64,000 bases of DNA from Candidatus Albibeggiatoa sp. nov. NOAA (GTDB lineage: Bacteria; Pseudomonadota; Gammaproteobacteria; Beggiatoales; Beggiatoaceae), in the NCBI GenBank assembly GCA_025800385.1, contig JAOXRS010000199.1, forward strand, positions 36,244-100,243, given 5' to 3'. The notes below the pieces were generated by a model, which made no database searches, was not told where the DNA came from, and saw nothing but the letters and a program-made list of their open reading frames with translations. The position numbers were made by a program, and so were the translations under genes. Positions 26,838 through 36,385 of the stretch are shown in pieces; positions within the stretch are counted from its first letter, which is position 1, and the number at the start of each line of letters is the position of its first letter.

Positions 26838-27791
26838 TTACTCGACTTGAGATAAGTAATTTCTTGACGAACTAAACAGGTGTCGTGCGGCCTGAGCATC
26901 TAATTCAATTTGCTGCTTGAGCAACTCGAAAGAATCAAATTTTTGCTCATCTCTAATTTTAGAAATAAACTCGACTTCAATGTATTTTCCGTAAATCACT
27001 TGATTAAAGTCAAATAAGTGTGTTTCTAATAGTAATTGAGTACCATTAATTGTAGGTCGTGTGCCTAAATTGGCAACACCCGTGATAGGCCTATGACCGA
27101 GGCCGTGCACCTTAACTGCAAATACACCTTTTAGTGGGGATTTGTGACGGTGTAGAAAAATATTCGCAGTTGGAAAATTAATAGTTCTACCACGCTGTTG
27201 ACCATAGCTTACTCGCCCACTGAGCATATAAGGTCGCCCAAGCAATTCATTTGCAAGCTGCATATTGCCTTGTGCTAATGCGTGACGAATGCGGGTGCTG
27301 CTAACCCGTTCACCGTCTATAATAAAAGTACGCTGTTTTTCAATTTTAAATTGATGTTGTTTTGCCGCTGCTTGTAGAGTTTGATAATTTCCACCGCGTT
27401 TTTTACCAAAATGAAAGTCATCACCAACGACTAAATGCTTCACCCCTAAACCATCAATTAAAATCTGTTGAATAAAGTCGTCTGGCTCAAGACTTGATAA
27501 TTTCTTATCAAACCGTAAACACAACACGCGATCTACACCATAACGCTGAAATGCAAGTAATTTTTCACGTAATCGTGTTAAACGGGTGGGGGCTTTATCA
27601 GGGGCAAAAAATTCTTGGGGCTGCGGCTCAAACACAATCACTGTTGCAGGTAAATCTAGCTCTAGTGATTCGGTTTTGACTTGTTGAATAACCGTTTGAT
27701 GTCCACGATGCACACCATCAAAATTGCCTATCGTTGCCACGCATTGGTGGTGCTGCGGCCTCAATTGTGAAATACTACGGATCAACTCCAT
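26838..27791 (-). CDS. ribF: Bifunctional riboflavin kinase/FAD synthetase
   Basis: 317 residues from the ATG at 27791, which gives the canonical M-E-L-I-R start; the frame opens 15 codons earlier at a TTG. It makes FMN and FAD from riboflavin. The N-terminal nucleotidyltransferase has G-N-F-D-G-V-H-x-G-H and, near residues 160-170, S-S-T-R-I-R. The C-terminal flavokinase has G-x-x-x-x-x-x-x-I-N-F-P-T-A-N and R-P-T. It is divergent from the DnaJ-related gene. It often precedes ileS and lspA elsewhere, but not here. Confidence 0.95.
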   Translation of the reverse strand: MELIRSISQLRPQHHQCVATIGNFDGVHRGHQTVIQQVKTESLELDLPATVIVFEPQPQEFFAPDKAPTRLTRLREKLLAFQRYGVDRVLCLRFDKKLSSLEPDDFIQQILIDGLGVKHLVVGDDFHFGKKRGGNYQTLQAAAKQHQFKIEKQRTFIIDGERVSSTRIRHALAQGNMQLANELLGRPYMLSGRVSYGQQRGRTINFPTANIFLHRHKSPLKGVFAVKVHGLGHRPITGVANLGTRPTINGTQLLLETHLFDFNQVIYGKYIEVEFISKIRDEQKFDSFELLKQQIELDAQAARHLFSSSRNYLSQVE

Positions 27792-27936
27792 TATGCTATA
27801 ACCGTTTGTTTTAGAATTAAGATGATGTGAATGCAAAATCTAAGATAAATCGGCACTTTTGAGAACATAAAGCATCAAAACCTTAGTTAAGCAAAATTGG
27901 AAGTAGTTTGCTGTGAATTTATAAAGCTGTCAAATA

Positions 27937-28512
27937 ATGTGTGAAAAAAAATTAACTGAAATTGTATTAAATATCTTACGTCAACATCCGCAGGGTTTAG
28001 GTGAGTTCGAATTGCTGAAAACCTTGCAAGCAAATCAAATTCAAGGCTTTCCAAATACCAGTTTAACTGAAAGCTATCCTTTGTTTAAAATGCATTTTTT
28101 ACTGTTTCATACTTTATATAAGTTACGCCGCCAATTATGGCAACAACAAACGGCATACTTAGAAATATCTGCATTAAATATACAGTTATTACCTTATCAT
28201 GCCGGCGAAGCTGCTTTAACTGAGCATGACCCACTGGAAGCTTATTATTTAGATATAAGCCATTTGCAAACAACAACGGAGCAAGACGTGGAAGAGTTAA
28301 TCACAAATTTTTGGGTGCTGTTTCATGCTGGTGAGCAAAAAATGGGCGCACTTGAGTTGCTTGGACTGAAAGAACCTACCGATTACCAGAAAATTAAAAA
28401 GCAGTATAGAAAGTTAGTAAGTCAATACCATCCAGACCATGGTGGAGATGAAGAAAAGTTGCAAGCTATCAATGTTGCCATGGATATACTGGAAAAATAC
28501 TATAAGAAGTAA
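27937..28512 (+). CDS. DnaJ-related co-chaperone
   Basis: 191 residues. The N-terminal part (1-130) matches the DNAJ_related domain (two helical wings around L-L-F-H-T-L-Y-K-L), and the C-terminal 60 residues are a J domain with the H-P-D motif at 165-167, which stimulates DnaK ATPase. There is no zinc-finger or Gly/Phe region, so it is not DnaJ itself but a specialised partner found in many gammaproteobacteria. Divergent from ribF. Confidence 0.9.
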   Translation: MCEKKLTEIVLNILRQHPQGLGEFELLKTLQANQIQGFPNTSLTESYPLFKMHFLLFHTLYKLRRQLWQQQTAYLEISALNIQLLPYHAGEAALTEHDPLEAYYLDISHLQTTTEQDVEELITNFWVLFHAGEQKMGALELLGLKEPTDYQKIKKQYRKLVSQYHPDHGGDEEKLQAINVAMDILEKYYKK

Positions 28513-28854
28513 AAATAAGACTCTTTAAACTCAAAATATATTGCTTAAATTTTCTGAAAAATATTTTTATAGTTAATTTTTTATGTTTTAAGTGCTTTGT
28601 TATGATTTTTGTGCTATATTTAGTTCATCAAAATATCCCATCCAGATAGTAATGGCGTTTATTAATGGCTGTAACTTAAAAAGTTAATAGTACATTAGTT
28701 TTTGATGCTAAAAATTTTTTATATTCTTGTGCATGTTTTTGTGAAAAAAGTCTAAGCGTTGTCCGTTCAAATAAATAAGACGCTAGTAACTGAATTCAAT
28801 ATTGTCTTTTGTGCACATAAAAACCTAGGAAATTACTATCGAGGAGAAAGCACC
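28513..28854. other. Leader of the sigma-factor operon
   Basis: 342 AT-rich bases. A longer in-frame start at 28759 is unlikely because it has no ribosome site. Poly-A/T runs near 28720 and no clear hairpin or riboswitch. It probably holds the promoter of the sigma/anti-sigma operon, perhaps autoregulated, but no box could be assigned. Confidence 0.4.
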
Positions 28855-30366
28855 ATGTATACATGGGACTTGTTACACTCTCTATTTGGGCAGCAACGTG
28901 ACCGCTATTGTTTTGCTGCACCTTACGTACAACTTGTGCCTGAGTCATTTACTGCAAGTCATATGCAATCTAATGAACCAAGACCTTGTAGCACAGTATG
29001 GAAAGATACATTTAAAGCCACAGGGGATGCCCTGTTAGAAGATGATTTGCCAGAAGACACTGCATATCAGCATGAAGGCAAACATTATATGTATCGAGGC
29101 ACAATTCCTGAGTTCACAATACTAGCCTCCAATAATGTACAACTATCATCAACTGAAGAACTGGAGCAGTTTTTAAGTCAAGAATTACAGTGCTTTAGCA
29201 TGTTCTTTGAGCAACTAACCAAATTTGATTTAAAGCTCAATCAACTGTTGTCAGTTAGCGTGCATGATAGTCATCAATATCAATACTTATATAAGTTTCA
29301 ACCAAGACCTGAAAAGCGTTATTACGACTTATATCTGGATTGGATATTACAACACACGCAAATGGATAAACCAGAGCGAGAAGAATTAGCAAAACAATGG
29401 GCAAAACAACGCCATACCACATTGTCTCAATATGCAGGTTACTATGAATATGCTAAAACAACCTATAGCTTTGAAGGGGCATTGTATTCAGTAGAGCAGA
29501 TGTTACGTCATCAATGGTCGACAGATAAATTGCCTGAATTAGTTAAACGTTTTCAGCAAAAAGTGGAAATGGCAAAAAATTTAGTATGGGACTCAGAGCA
29601 CTACTTATACATTGAAAATGTTATCAGAGACTATATTCACAGACACTATTTTGATAGCCCTCTATTACATGGTAAAGCACAAGATGTGGTGTTAGCAGAC
29701 TTGACCCGTTGTGCTTGGCGCAAAATTCGTAGTTATCAAGGCAATGGTCAATTTCGTGGTTTTATTAAAAAAGTAATACAAAATAAAATCAACGATATGT
29801 GGATAGAAATCCAAGGCAAACATCGACCGCCTATGTGGGTTGTTTACAAAGAGAAAGAAGACCCCATTTACAAAGCTGCTTATGAAATTTTATTAAGAAA
29901 GCAACATTCTAAGCAAGAAGCCCTGTCTATCTTAATGATTCACTACCCTGAAAAAGAAAAGCAATTTGTCCGTGATGTTATCGATGATGTATTAAAGAAC
30001 TGTCCTGCGCACAACACTGTCGCAGAAGTGGGCTTGGTCGATGATGATAGCCATCAAGATGCTTCTGACATAGAGAAAGAACTTGAACAGTTACAACTAG
30101 ATGAAATACTAGAACAACTTAAAATGCATTTTCTTGAATTTAAACAAGGTTCAGATACTAAACAATTGCTGGCTTATTTTGAAAAATGTATTGATATCAC
30201 GGATGAAGATAAACTTATTCTGAGAATGAAATATTTGACAGGTTTAACACAACAGCAAATTGCCGATGCTTTAAATACAAGCGTTAGTACGATAAATCGT
30301 AGATTGAAAAAAATACTCGGTAGATTTCGAGGCGGTTTAGATGATTTTGTTGGAGTAGATGAATAG
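28855..30366 (+). CDS. Large sigma-70 family (ECF-like) sigma factor
   Basis: 503 residues from the ATG at 28855 with GAGGAG eight bases upstream. The first 270 or so residues are a helical domain without a recognised match, unusual for ECF factors of about 190 residues. A region 2-like segment (L-T-R-C-A-W-R-K-I-R-S-Y, then F-R-G-F-I-K-K-V-I-Q-N-K) lies near 280-315. Region 4 with its HTH (G-L-T-Q-Q-Q-I-A-D-A-L-N near 460-472) is clear. The next gene encodes a zinc-finger anti-sigma protein and the third an M48 protease, so this is a regulated envelope or stress circuit. Confidence 0.8.
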   Translation: MYTWDLLHSLFGQQRDRYCFAAPYVQLVPESFTASHMQSNEPRPCSTVWKDTFKATGDALLEDDLPEDTAYQHEGKHYMYRGTIPEFTILASNNVQLSSTEELEQFLSQELQCFSMFFEQLTKFDLKLNQLLSVSVHDSHQYQYLYKFQPRPEKRYYDLYLDWILQHTQMDKPEREELAKQWAKQRHTTLSQYAGYYEYAKTTYSFEGALYSVEQMLRHQWSTDKLPELVKRFQQKVEMAKNLVWDSEHYLYIENVIRDYIHRHYFDSPLLHGKAQDVVLADLTRCAWRKIRSYQGNGQFRGFIKKVIQNKINDMWIEIQGKHRPPMWVVYKEKEDPIYKAAYEILLRKQHSKQEALSILMIHYPEKEKQFVRDVIDDVLKNCPAHNTVAEVGLVDDDSHQDASDIEKELEQLQLDEILEQLKMHFLEFKQGSDTKQLLAYFEKCIDITDEDKLILRMKYLTGLTQQQIADALNTSVSTINRRLKKILGRFRGGLDDFVGVDE

Positions 30367-30495
30367 GGTTTAAGCCATCATATTTGTGAATATTGCTGTT
30401 TGCAAGTGTGGTGGGGGTATGACACAACTGGGTTTTATCATATTAGAAATACATTTTTTAGTATGTAAACCGAGTTCAGCAATGGGGTGAGACTC

Positions 30496-31383
30496 ATGGA
30501 AAATCACACAGCAGTTAGGCAAAGTAGCAACAATTTGTCAGATAGAACAATTGCTTTATTAGCATTACAGCAAAAAAACAGTAAAACGCAAGTGACAGCC
30601 TGTCCAACAGACGTTGAGCTAACTAAATTTATACAGGGTAAATTAAAAGGGCGGGCACGCGAGCAAATATTAGCGCACTTAAACCAATGTCCTGATTGCT
30701 ATCAACATTGGATGGATGAGTTGCGAATGATGCCTAAGGCAAAACAGCCAGCAACTCAAGAGTCAGATGCTTGGTGGCGTAAGTTGGGAGAAGTATTACA
30801 TTTGCATCATCCTTGGCAAGTCTCAACATATTTCGCCACATTAGTTATTTTTGTGGCACTGATTCACCACTTACCTAAATCTGACAATCCACCTGATTCT
30901 ATTACAGCTGAATATGACGCTTTAAAAAATAATGAATTATTACAAGTCAATGAAACGCATACCGTACTAGCAAAACCAACTGTTGGTTTAAGTCCAACTC
31001 AATTGAGCAATGGTTCATCTGCTTATAAAGCATGTTTAGAGAATGGCTTTGCTACATTACAAAATCAAGCAACATTAAATACTCAATCCCATGAGCAGTA
31101 TAAAACAGTATGTCAGTTTGGGCACTGGGTTGCGCTTGTCTCCGTTGCTCTTGATAACCCTAACCGCATAGAAGCAGCCTTTTGGCAACGTCAATTAGAA
31201 CAAAGTCAACAATTTGAGCAATATTTTAGAGACTCATCTAAGAATAATATTGCTGATAAATTGCAAGCCATTAATAATGACGAGTTTGAAAACCTTATCA
31301 AAGACCCAACCAATATTGAAAGTCCTTCTTTTATTGAAAAATTCCATGGTAAATTAAGTCAACTAAGTCAATATCGTTTTTAA
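30496..31383 (+). CDS. Zinc-finger anti-sigma factor, membrane-spanning
   Basis: 295 residues from the ATG at 30496 (GGGGTGAG just upstream). The N-terminal cytosolic ZAS domain has H-x3-C-x2-C (His61, Cys65, Cys68), the zinc site of anti-sigma proteins such as RsrA/ChrR. One TM helix lies near 110-125, and a periplasmic domain of about 165 residues follows, helical and with two Cys. It would hold the upstream sigma factor at the membrane until a signal or a protease frees it. The M48 protease gene starts 32 bp later. Confidence 0.8.
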   Translation: MENHTAVRQSSNNLSDRTIALLALQQKNSKTQVTACPTDVELTKFIQGKLKGRAREQILAHLNQCPDCYQHWMDELRMMPKAKQPATQESDAWWRKLGEVLHLHHPWQVSTYFATLVIFVALIHHLPKSDNPPDSITAEYDALKNNELLQVNETHTVLAKPTVGLSPTQLSNGSSAYKACLENGFATLQNQATLNTQSHEQYKTVCQFGHWVALVSVALDNPNRIEAAFWQRQLEQSQQFEQYFRDSSKNNIADKLQAINNDEFENLIKDPTNIESPSFIEKFHGKLSQLSQYRF

Positions 31384-31414
31384 CTGTAAAAATTTAAAAT
31401 GCAGAGGGTTTGTG

Positions 31415-33235
31415 ATGATTGTTCAACCAAGGTCTTTTTTAACACTTTTTTTATTATTCGTCTTACAAATAGCATATATCGCTAAAAGCCATGCGGAACA
31501 AGATATATTGTCAACTGAATCTACTCTTCAAGTTGCAACAGTCGATCAGTTTGGAGAACAACTTGCTGTTCCTGCAGATATTCAAGCTATTTTTAAAAGA
31601 ATGAATGCTGTTATACACACCAAAATTTATGATCCTCAATTAGCAATTATCAAAACATCAAATACCGATGATATTTCCAGTTTTCCGCCTCAAGCTCTTT
31701 CTGATGGTAGTGTTGTTATTAGTGATAAAGTCGTTGCACTCATCCAGCAATATGGCGCACAAAATCCTGATTTATTGAATGCACTCATGGCTTTCGTTAT
31801 AGGACATGAGCTTGCCCATTTTGAGAATGATGATTTAAAAAAGCTATTTGGGCATTTTGAAAGCAAACCAGAACGCGCTATTACACCAGATGAAAAGAAA
31901 GCCATAGAATTGAGTGCTGATAAAAAAGGCTTTTTGTATGCTGCATTTGCAGGCTATAAAGTTGGCTTACTTGTCAAAGAAAAACAAACGGTTATTCAGT
32001 TTTTAGAAGCATTTTTTAAACAAAATAGTGCTACAGATAATCATACCTATCCCACACCAGAGCAGCGCGCGGCTCAAACAATAATAATATGGGAAACATT
32101 ACAAAAAGAATATATGTTTTATGAGTATGGGGTGCGCTTGTCTGTTTTTGACCAATGTAACCATGTATCTTATTTTCTTAATAAATTCCGCCATACTTAT
32201 CAAGGCAAAGAAGTACAAAATAATATGGGGGTATGTTATTTACAGTTAGCAAAAGCAGATATGCAAGATGCTGCTTATTTTTACTGGCTGCCCGGTATGC
32301 TAGATGGTGATATTGAAAGTATTACGACAATGGGTAGTACTGTAACGGGGTTGAAAAATTTAAAAAGTGCTCGTCTTGTAGAACGCGTTAAGGGTAATTT
32401 AGAAAAAGCAATTAGCCTATTTGATACAGCGATAAGAATCGCCCCTTATTATTTACCAAGCTACTTAAATTCAGCCATTGCCTATTTATATATAGGTGAT
32501 CCCGATTCAGCTGCATTGATGTTAAATAAAGGGTTGCGTCAATATGAGCAGCTACACTTACAGCAGCAAAGTAATATTATCAGTCAGTTTAAAATGCTAC
32601 AGTATCTCGCTCGGTATGAGAATACATGGACAAGTTCCGCTCCTTTGCAAGATGCAATCAATGGCCTAAAACAAATATTAGAAGAATATGAAAACCCACC
32701 GATAGAAGTACAATTTAATTTAGCACGTTTGTTAGAAGTTGGAGAACGCTCAGCTGAAGCACAAGAATATTGGAATCAATTAGCAAAACTGAAAAATCGA
32801 ACTAAATTGCCCAAACCTATTTTAGAAATTGTATGTAACGAGCAAGAAGGGGTTTCTGGTTGTCGTACGCTTAATGATAATGTAAAAGCAACCAAAAAGT
32901 GGTTAGAGCCTGAGGAGTGGAGTCAATATAAAGGTATCGAAGTATTAGATGCCATGAAAGCCAATCAGTGGCAAAAAAAGTGGCATGACATGTGGCATAC
33001 CTTACCTATTTCTATTTACCATTCGTCAAATGGACAATGGGAAGCCCTGCTTTTAAATAGTTATCCCGATTTGTTAGTGAATAAAAATCCTAATGAAACC
33101 TTTGAAGCATTGCACAAATATTGCCCTCACCCATTACGTAAGAAAAGCACTGTAGAAGACAATATTTACTTATGCGAAAACTGGGCTGCTAAAGTGATTG
33201 ATAATCAAGTCACAGAAGTGTGGATACACCGATAA
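31415..33235 (+). CDS. M48-like metalloprotease with TPR repeats
   Basis: 606 residues from ATG 31415 (the frame opens one codon earlier at GTG). Signal peptide about 1-27. The zinc site is H-E-L-A-H (131-135) with the third ligand in E-L-S-A-D near 165-169, typical of M48 family proteases such as BepA. After residue 230 there are TPR-like helical repeats (about 235-450), then a C-terminal domain with Cys pairs. It resembles BepA-type proteases that act on outer membrane assembly. Third gene of the sigma operon, perhaps acting on envelope proteins or the anti-sigma factor. Confidence 0.8.
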   Translation: MIVQPRSFLTLFLLFVLQIAYIAKSHAEQDILSTESTLQVATVDQFGEQLAVPADIQAIFKRMNAVIHTKIYDPQLAIIKTSNTDDISSFPPQALSDGSVVISDKVVALIQQYGAQNPDLLNALMAFVIGHELAHFENDDLKKLFGHFESKPERAITPDEKKAIELSADKKGFLYAAFAGYKVGLLVKEKQTVIQFLEAFFKQNSATDNHTYPTPEQRAAQTIIIWETLQKEYMFYEYGVRLSVFDQCNHVSYFLNKFRHTYQGKEVQNNMGVCYLQLAKADMQDAAYFYWLPGMLDGDIESITTMGSTVTGLKNLKSARLVERVKGNLEKAISLFDTAIRIAPYYLPSYLNSAIAYLYIGDPDSAALMLNKGLRQYEQLHLQQQSNIISQFKMLQYLARYENTWTSSAPLQDAINGLKQILEEYENPPIEVQFNLARLLEVGERSAEAQEYWNQLAKLKNRTKLPKPILEIVCNEQEGVSGCRTLNDNVKATKKWLEPEEWSQYKGIEVLDAMKANQWQKKWHDMWHTLPISIYHSSNGQWEALLLNSYPDLLVNKNPNETFEALHKYCPHPLRKKSTVEDNIYLCENWAAKVIDNQVTEVWIHR

Positions 33236-33275
33236 TACTTTGGTGAGAGTAAATCAGTGATCTATTCTCACCGCT

Positions 33276-34283
33276 TTAAGCACTGGTTACTTGTCTTCTA
33301 AAACTAGGCAAAAGTAATAACAACATTACCAAAACCAATAAATAAAATCGCTCGTGCCATAGGCGTTGTTTAGCAGTATCTTCCTCATTTGGGTTATCTA
33401 ATTGATGGTCAATTTGGGCTAAAATCGTTTCTATATCTTGATTTTGATAGCTTGCTCGCTGATAGACTCCATCTCCCGCCTGAGCCAATTGCTGTAAACT
33501 CTTTTCATCTAATTTAGAAATCACCACTTTTCCATCATTATCACGCTGCCAAGTGCCGTCAGGTAATTCGATGTGTTTACCTTGCACTGTACCTACACCT
33601 AAAGTATGTAAATTAAACCCAGCCTGCTGCATCCATTGCAAACTGGTTTCTAAATCTTGTTTTTCAAAGTCACCATCGCTAATCAACAATAAATGTTCTG
33701 TATTTTTTTGCTGACCCTTTAACCATGCTGCAGTCTCTTTTAGAGCCAAATGCAAACGGCTGCCTTTTTCAGTATCTTGCATCAAACTGGTATCTAAATG
33801 TAGTAAAGTAGACTGTAAATTCTGATAATCATCACTTAATGGCGTAACCAAATGGGGAATCGCCGTAAACACCATCAAGCCAATATGTAAATCAGGTTTT
33901 GCCTCTAAAATCGCTTCAATTTCCTGCTTGGCCTGTTCCAAGCGAGAATAAGGCATATCTTTAACCAGCATTGAATCTGATAAATCGAGCAAAATCATCA
34001 AATGGGTTTGTGGTCTCAATACTTCTTGTTCTTCATAATCCCAACGTGGCGCAGCCAATGCAATCACACCCAATACAAAAATCATAAGCCATAATATATT
34101 TACAAATTTTTGTTGACCTTGCTGTTGCACTAATAAATGAGGTAATAAATGTGCATCTGCAAATTGTTGAATTTTTTTATATTGTGGCCTTATCCATACA
34201 CTCAGAAAAATCAATATTAATACAATACCTAAACCCCAAAACCATATCGGTTGTGCAAATTCAAATTCTGCAAAATAATCCAT
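33276..34283 (-). CDS. VWA domain membrane protein, BatA/BatB-like
   Basis: 335 residues. Two N-terminal TM helices (about 14-30 and 60-78), a periplasmic or cytosolic von Willebrand A domain with MIDAS motif D-x-S-x-S (Asp100, Ser102, Ser104) binding a metal, and a C-terminal TM helix (about 310-327). This is the arrangement of Bat (aerotolerance) proteins, normally next to a MoxR ATPase and a DUF58 protein. Neither is adjacent; the upstream end lies near a promoter region. Confidence 0.85.
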   Translation of the reverse strand: MDYFAEFEFAQPIWFWGLGIVLILIFLSVWIRPQYKKIQQFADAHLLPHLLVQQQGQQKFVNILWLMIFVLGVIALAAPRWDYEEQEVLRPQTHLMILLDLSDSMLVKDMPYSRLEQAKQEIEAILEAKPDLHIGLMVFTAIPHLVTPLSDDYQNLQSTLLHLDTSLMQDTEKGSRLHLALKETAAWLKGQQKNTEHLLLISDGDFEKQDLETSLQWMQQAGFNLHTLGVGTVQGKHIELPDGTWQRDNDGKVVISKLDEKSLQQLAQAGDGVYQRASYQNQDIETILAQIDHQLDNPNEEDTAKQRLWHERFYLLVLVMLLLLLPSFRRQVTSA

Positions 34284-34585
34284 TGAAATCCCTTTATTTG
34301 CTTTTGCTCACCATGATGTGTTGTCGATGATACAAAATCAATATCTAAGCATGGATGAATACGATAAATTTATGGTAAATAGACTACAGATAGATACTTA
34401 ATCGACGAATAAGCTTATCTTTATAGGTTTTTTGAATCACTTGAGTTGCAGTGAATACGAAAAAATACTTGCTAAGTAAACGCATTCATTAGATAATTGC
34501 AAGTTTTCATTGACATTGTCACATAGTTTGTGTGAGTCATTGAGAACTATTCTACTGGTAACTGATTTTTTAAGGAGTGAATGCT
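34284..34585. other. Intergenic region holding the rpsT leader
   Basis: 302 bases between divergent genes. A TTGACA hexamer lies at 34510-34515 and overlaps a perfect palindrome TGACATTGTCA (34511-34521), a possible operator. No well-placed -10 box was found 17 bases downstream. The AAGGAG ribosome site of rpsT is at 34572-34577. Confidence 0.45.
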
Positions 34586-34861
34586 TTGGCTAATACTCGT
34601 CAAGCTGCAAAACGTGCACGTCAAGCTGAAAAAAACCGTCAACATAATGCAAGTATGCGTTCTATGATGCGTACTTACATTAAAGCAACAGTGAATGCAA
34701 TTGCATCCAATGATTTAGAAGCGGCTAAAGCGGCTTATCAAACAGCAGTGCCTGTTATTGATCGCATGGCTAGCAAAGGTTTGATTCATAAGAATAAAGC
34801 TGCAAGACATAAAAGCCGTCTTAACGCGCATATCAAAAAAATGGCTACGGCAGCGGCCTAA
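34586..34861 (+). CDS. rpsT: 30S ribosomal protein S20
   Basis: 91 residues. S20 binds 16S rRNA early in 30S assembly. The canonical N-terminus M-A-N-T-R-Q begins at the TTG at 34586, with AAGGAG eight bases upstream; the GTG at 34577 overlaps the ribosome site and is not credible. E. coli rpsT also starts at UUG, which is needed for S20 autoregulation of translation, so the same control may operate here. The stop overlaps the end of the convergent regulator gene by four bases. Confidence 0.95.
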   Translation: MANTRQAAKRARQAEKNRQHNASMRSMMRTYIKATVNAIASNDLEAAKAAYQTAVPVIDRMASKGLIHKNKAARHKSRLNAHIKKMATAAA

Positions 34862-36288
34862 ACCGTATGGATGCTGTCTTCTTCTACGGCATCCTCTTCA
34901 ACCACTTTACGGAAGCGTGCAGGATTAATATTGTGCGTTTTTAGTAGCTCTTCTAATTCAGCAGGTTCACATCCTGCCACACTTGCAGCCTGATCCTCAT
35001 CACCTGCCACCATATTCATCACCCGCAATAAATAATTCCGATCAAATTCTTTACGCGCCTGTGCCAAAGTTTGGAATTTATTCTCTGACTCACGTAATGA
35101 CTGCTTGACTAGCGATAATGGAATAATCGGCGAAGGTGACAATACGCTACACTGTTCAACCACGTTTTGTAATTGACGCACATTCCCCGGCCATGGCAAT
35201 GAAGCAAGATAATCTAACGCTTCAGGTGAAAAGCGCATGGTTTCGCCATCTTCTTCCGCGTGCATATTTAAGAAATGATCTAATAATAAAGGAATATCTT
35301 CGCCGCGTTCTTTCAGTGCTGGCATGTATAAAGGAATCACATTTAAGCGATAGAATAAATCTTCACGGAATTCACCCCGTTTCACTTCTACTTCTAAATC
35401 ACGATGGGTTGCAGAAATAATCCGAACATCAACAGGTACACCATTGATTGCACCCACAGGTTTAACTTGCCCTTCTTGCAATACACGCAGTAGCTTAACT
35501 TGTAAACTGGCAGGCATATCACCGACTTCGTCTAAAAATAATGTACCGCCATTGGCTGCTTGAAATAAGCCTAAATTTTTACGTACCGCACCTGTGAACG
35601 CGCCTTTTTCATGGCCGAATAATTCAGACTCTAATAATTGCTCAGATAATGCACCGCAGTTGACCGCTAAAAACATCTCATCGGCACGAGGGCTGGCACG
35701 GTGAATAGCCTGTGCGAGTAGTTCTTTACCTGTACCTGTTTCACCACCAATAAATACGCTACTTCTGGCTCTTGCGACCCGTTTGGCTTGGTTTAACATG
35801 GTGGCCATAATTGTTGAGCGGTGAATAATTTCAGGGGCAAAACTATTTTCAGCTTCACTAGAGGATGTACCAACATAATTTAAAGCTGATTTAACACATT
35901 CTAATAACTTTTCGGGATGGTCAATCGGTTTGGTTAAAAACTCAAAAATACCTTGATGAGTTGCACGCACTGCATCAGAAATATCTGCCGTACCACTTAA
36001 CATAATCACAGGCAAAACAGAATTGAAACTCTGAATTTCTTTCAATAAAGTAATGCCATCCATGTCATCCATGCGCAAATCGGTAATGACTAAATGTGGT
36101 CTGAACTCAGGCAATAAGGCCATTGCAGATTCACCTGTATTGCAGGTTTCCACTTCATATCCAGCTTCCGCCAGCCATGCCGATACCATCACTAAAATAA
36201 CTTCATCATCATCTACAATTAAAATGCGCAATGAACGGGTTTCTTCTGTGGGCGTAGATTGTTCTTCTGGTAGTGATTCTTTAGGCAT
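34858..36288 (-). CDS. Sigma-54-dependent response regulator, GlrR/QseF-like
   Basis: 476 residues. Receiver domain 20-140 with phosphoacceptor Asp70. AAA+ central domain has Walker A G-E-T-G-T-G-K near 182-188 and the sigma-54 contact loop G-A-F-T-G-A near 237. The C-terminal part (420-465) is a divergent HTH, with [10 protein letters not shown], resembling the GlrR/QseF group. Activates sigma-54 promoters after phosphorylation. No histidine kinase is adjacent. The gene converges on and overlaps rpsT by four bases, so read-through would make antisense RNA. Confidence 0.9.
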   Translation of the reverse strand: MPKESLPEEQSTPTEETRSLRILIVDDDEVILVMVSAWLAEAGYEVETCNTGESAMALLPEFRPHLVITDLRMDDMDGITLLKEIQSFNSVLPVIMLSGTADISDAVRATHQGIFEFLTKPIDHPEKLLECVKSALNYVGTSSSEAENSFAPEIIHRSTIMATMLNQAKRVARARSSVFIGGETGTGKELLAQAIHRASPRADEMFLAVNCGALSEQLLESELFGHEKGAFTGAVRKNLGLFQAANGGTLFLDEVGDMPASLQVKLLRVLQEGQVKPVGAINGVPVDVRIISATHRDLEVEVKRGEFREDLFYRLNVIPLYMPALKERGEDIPLLLDHFLNMHAEEDGETMRFSPEALDYLASLPWPGNVRQLQNVVEQCSVLSPSPIIPLSLVKQSLRESENKFQTLAQARKEFDRNYLLRVMNMVAGDEDQAASVAGCEPAELEELLKTHNINPARFRKVVEEDAVEEDSIHTV

Positions 36289-36385
36289 CCCTAAATCCTT
36301 ACAACGTACTTTCTTAGTGGGGTAATGTATTGTATTTCTTTGTGAAGGTCAAAGCGGTTATGAATATTTAACTATAAATAGTGCA

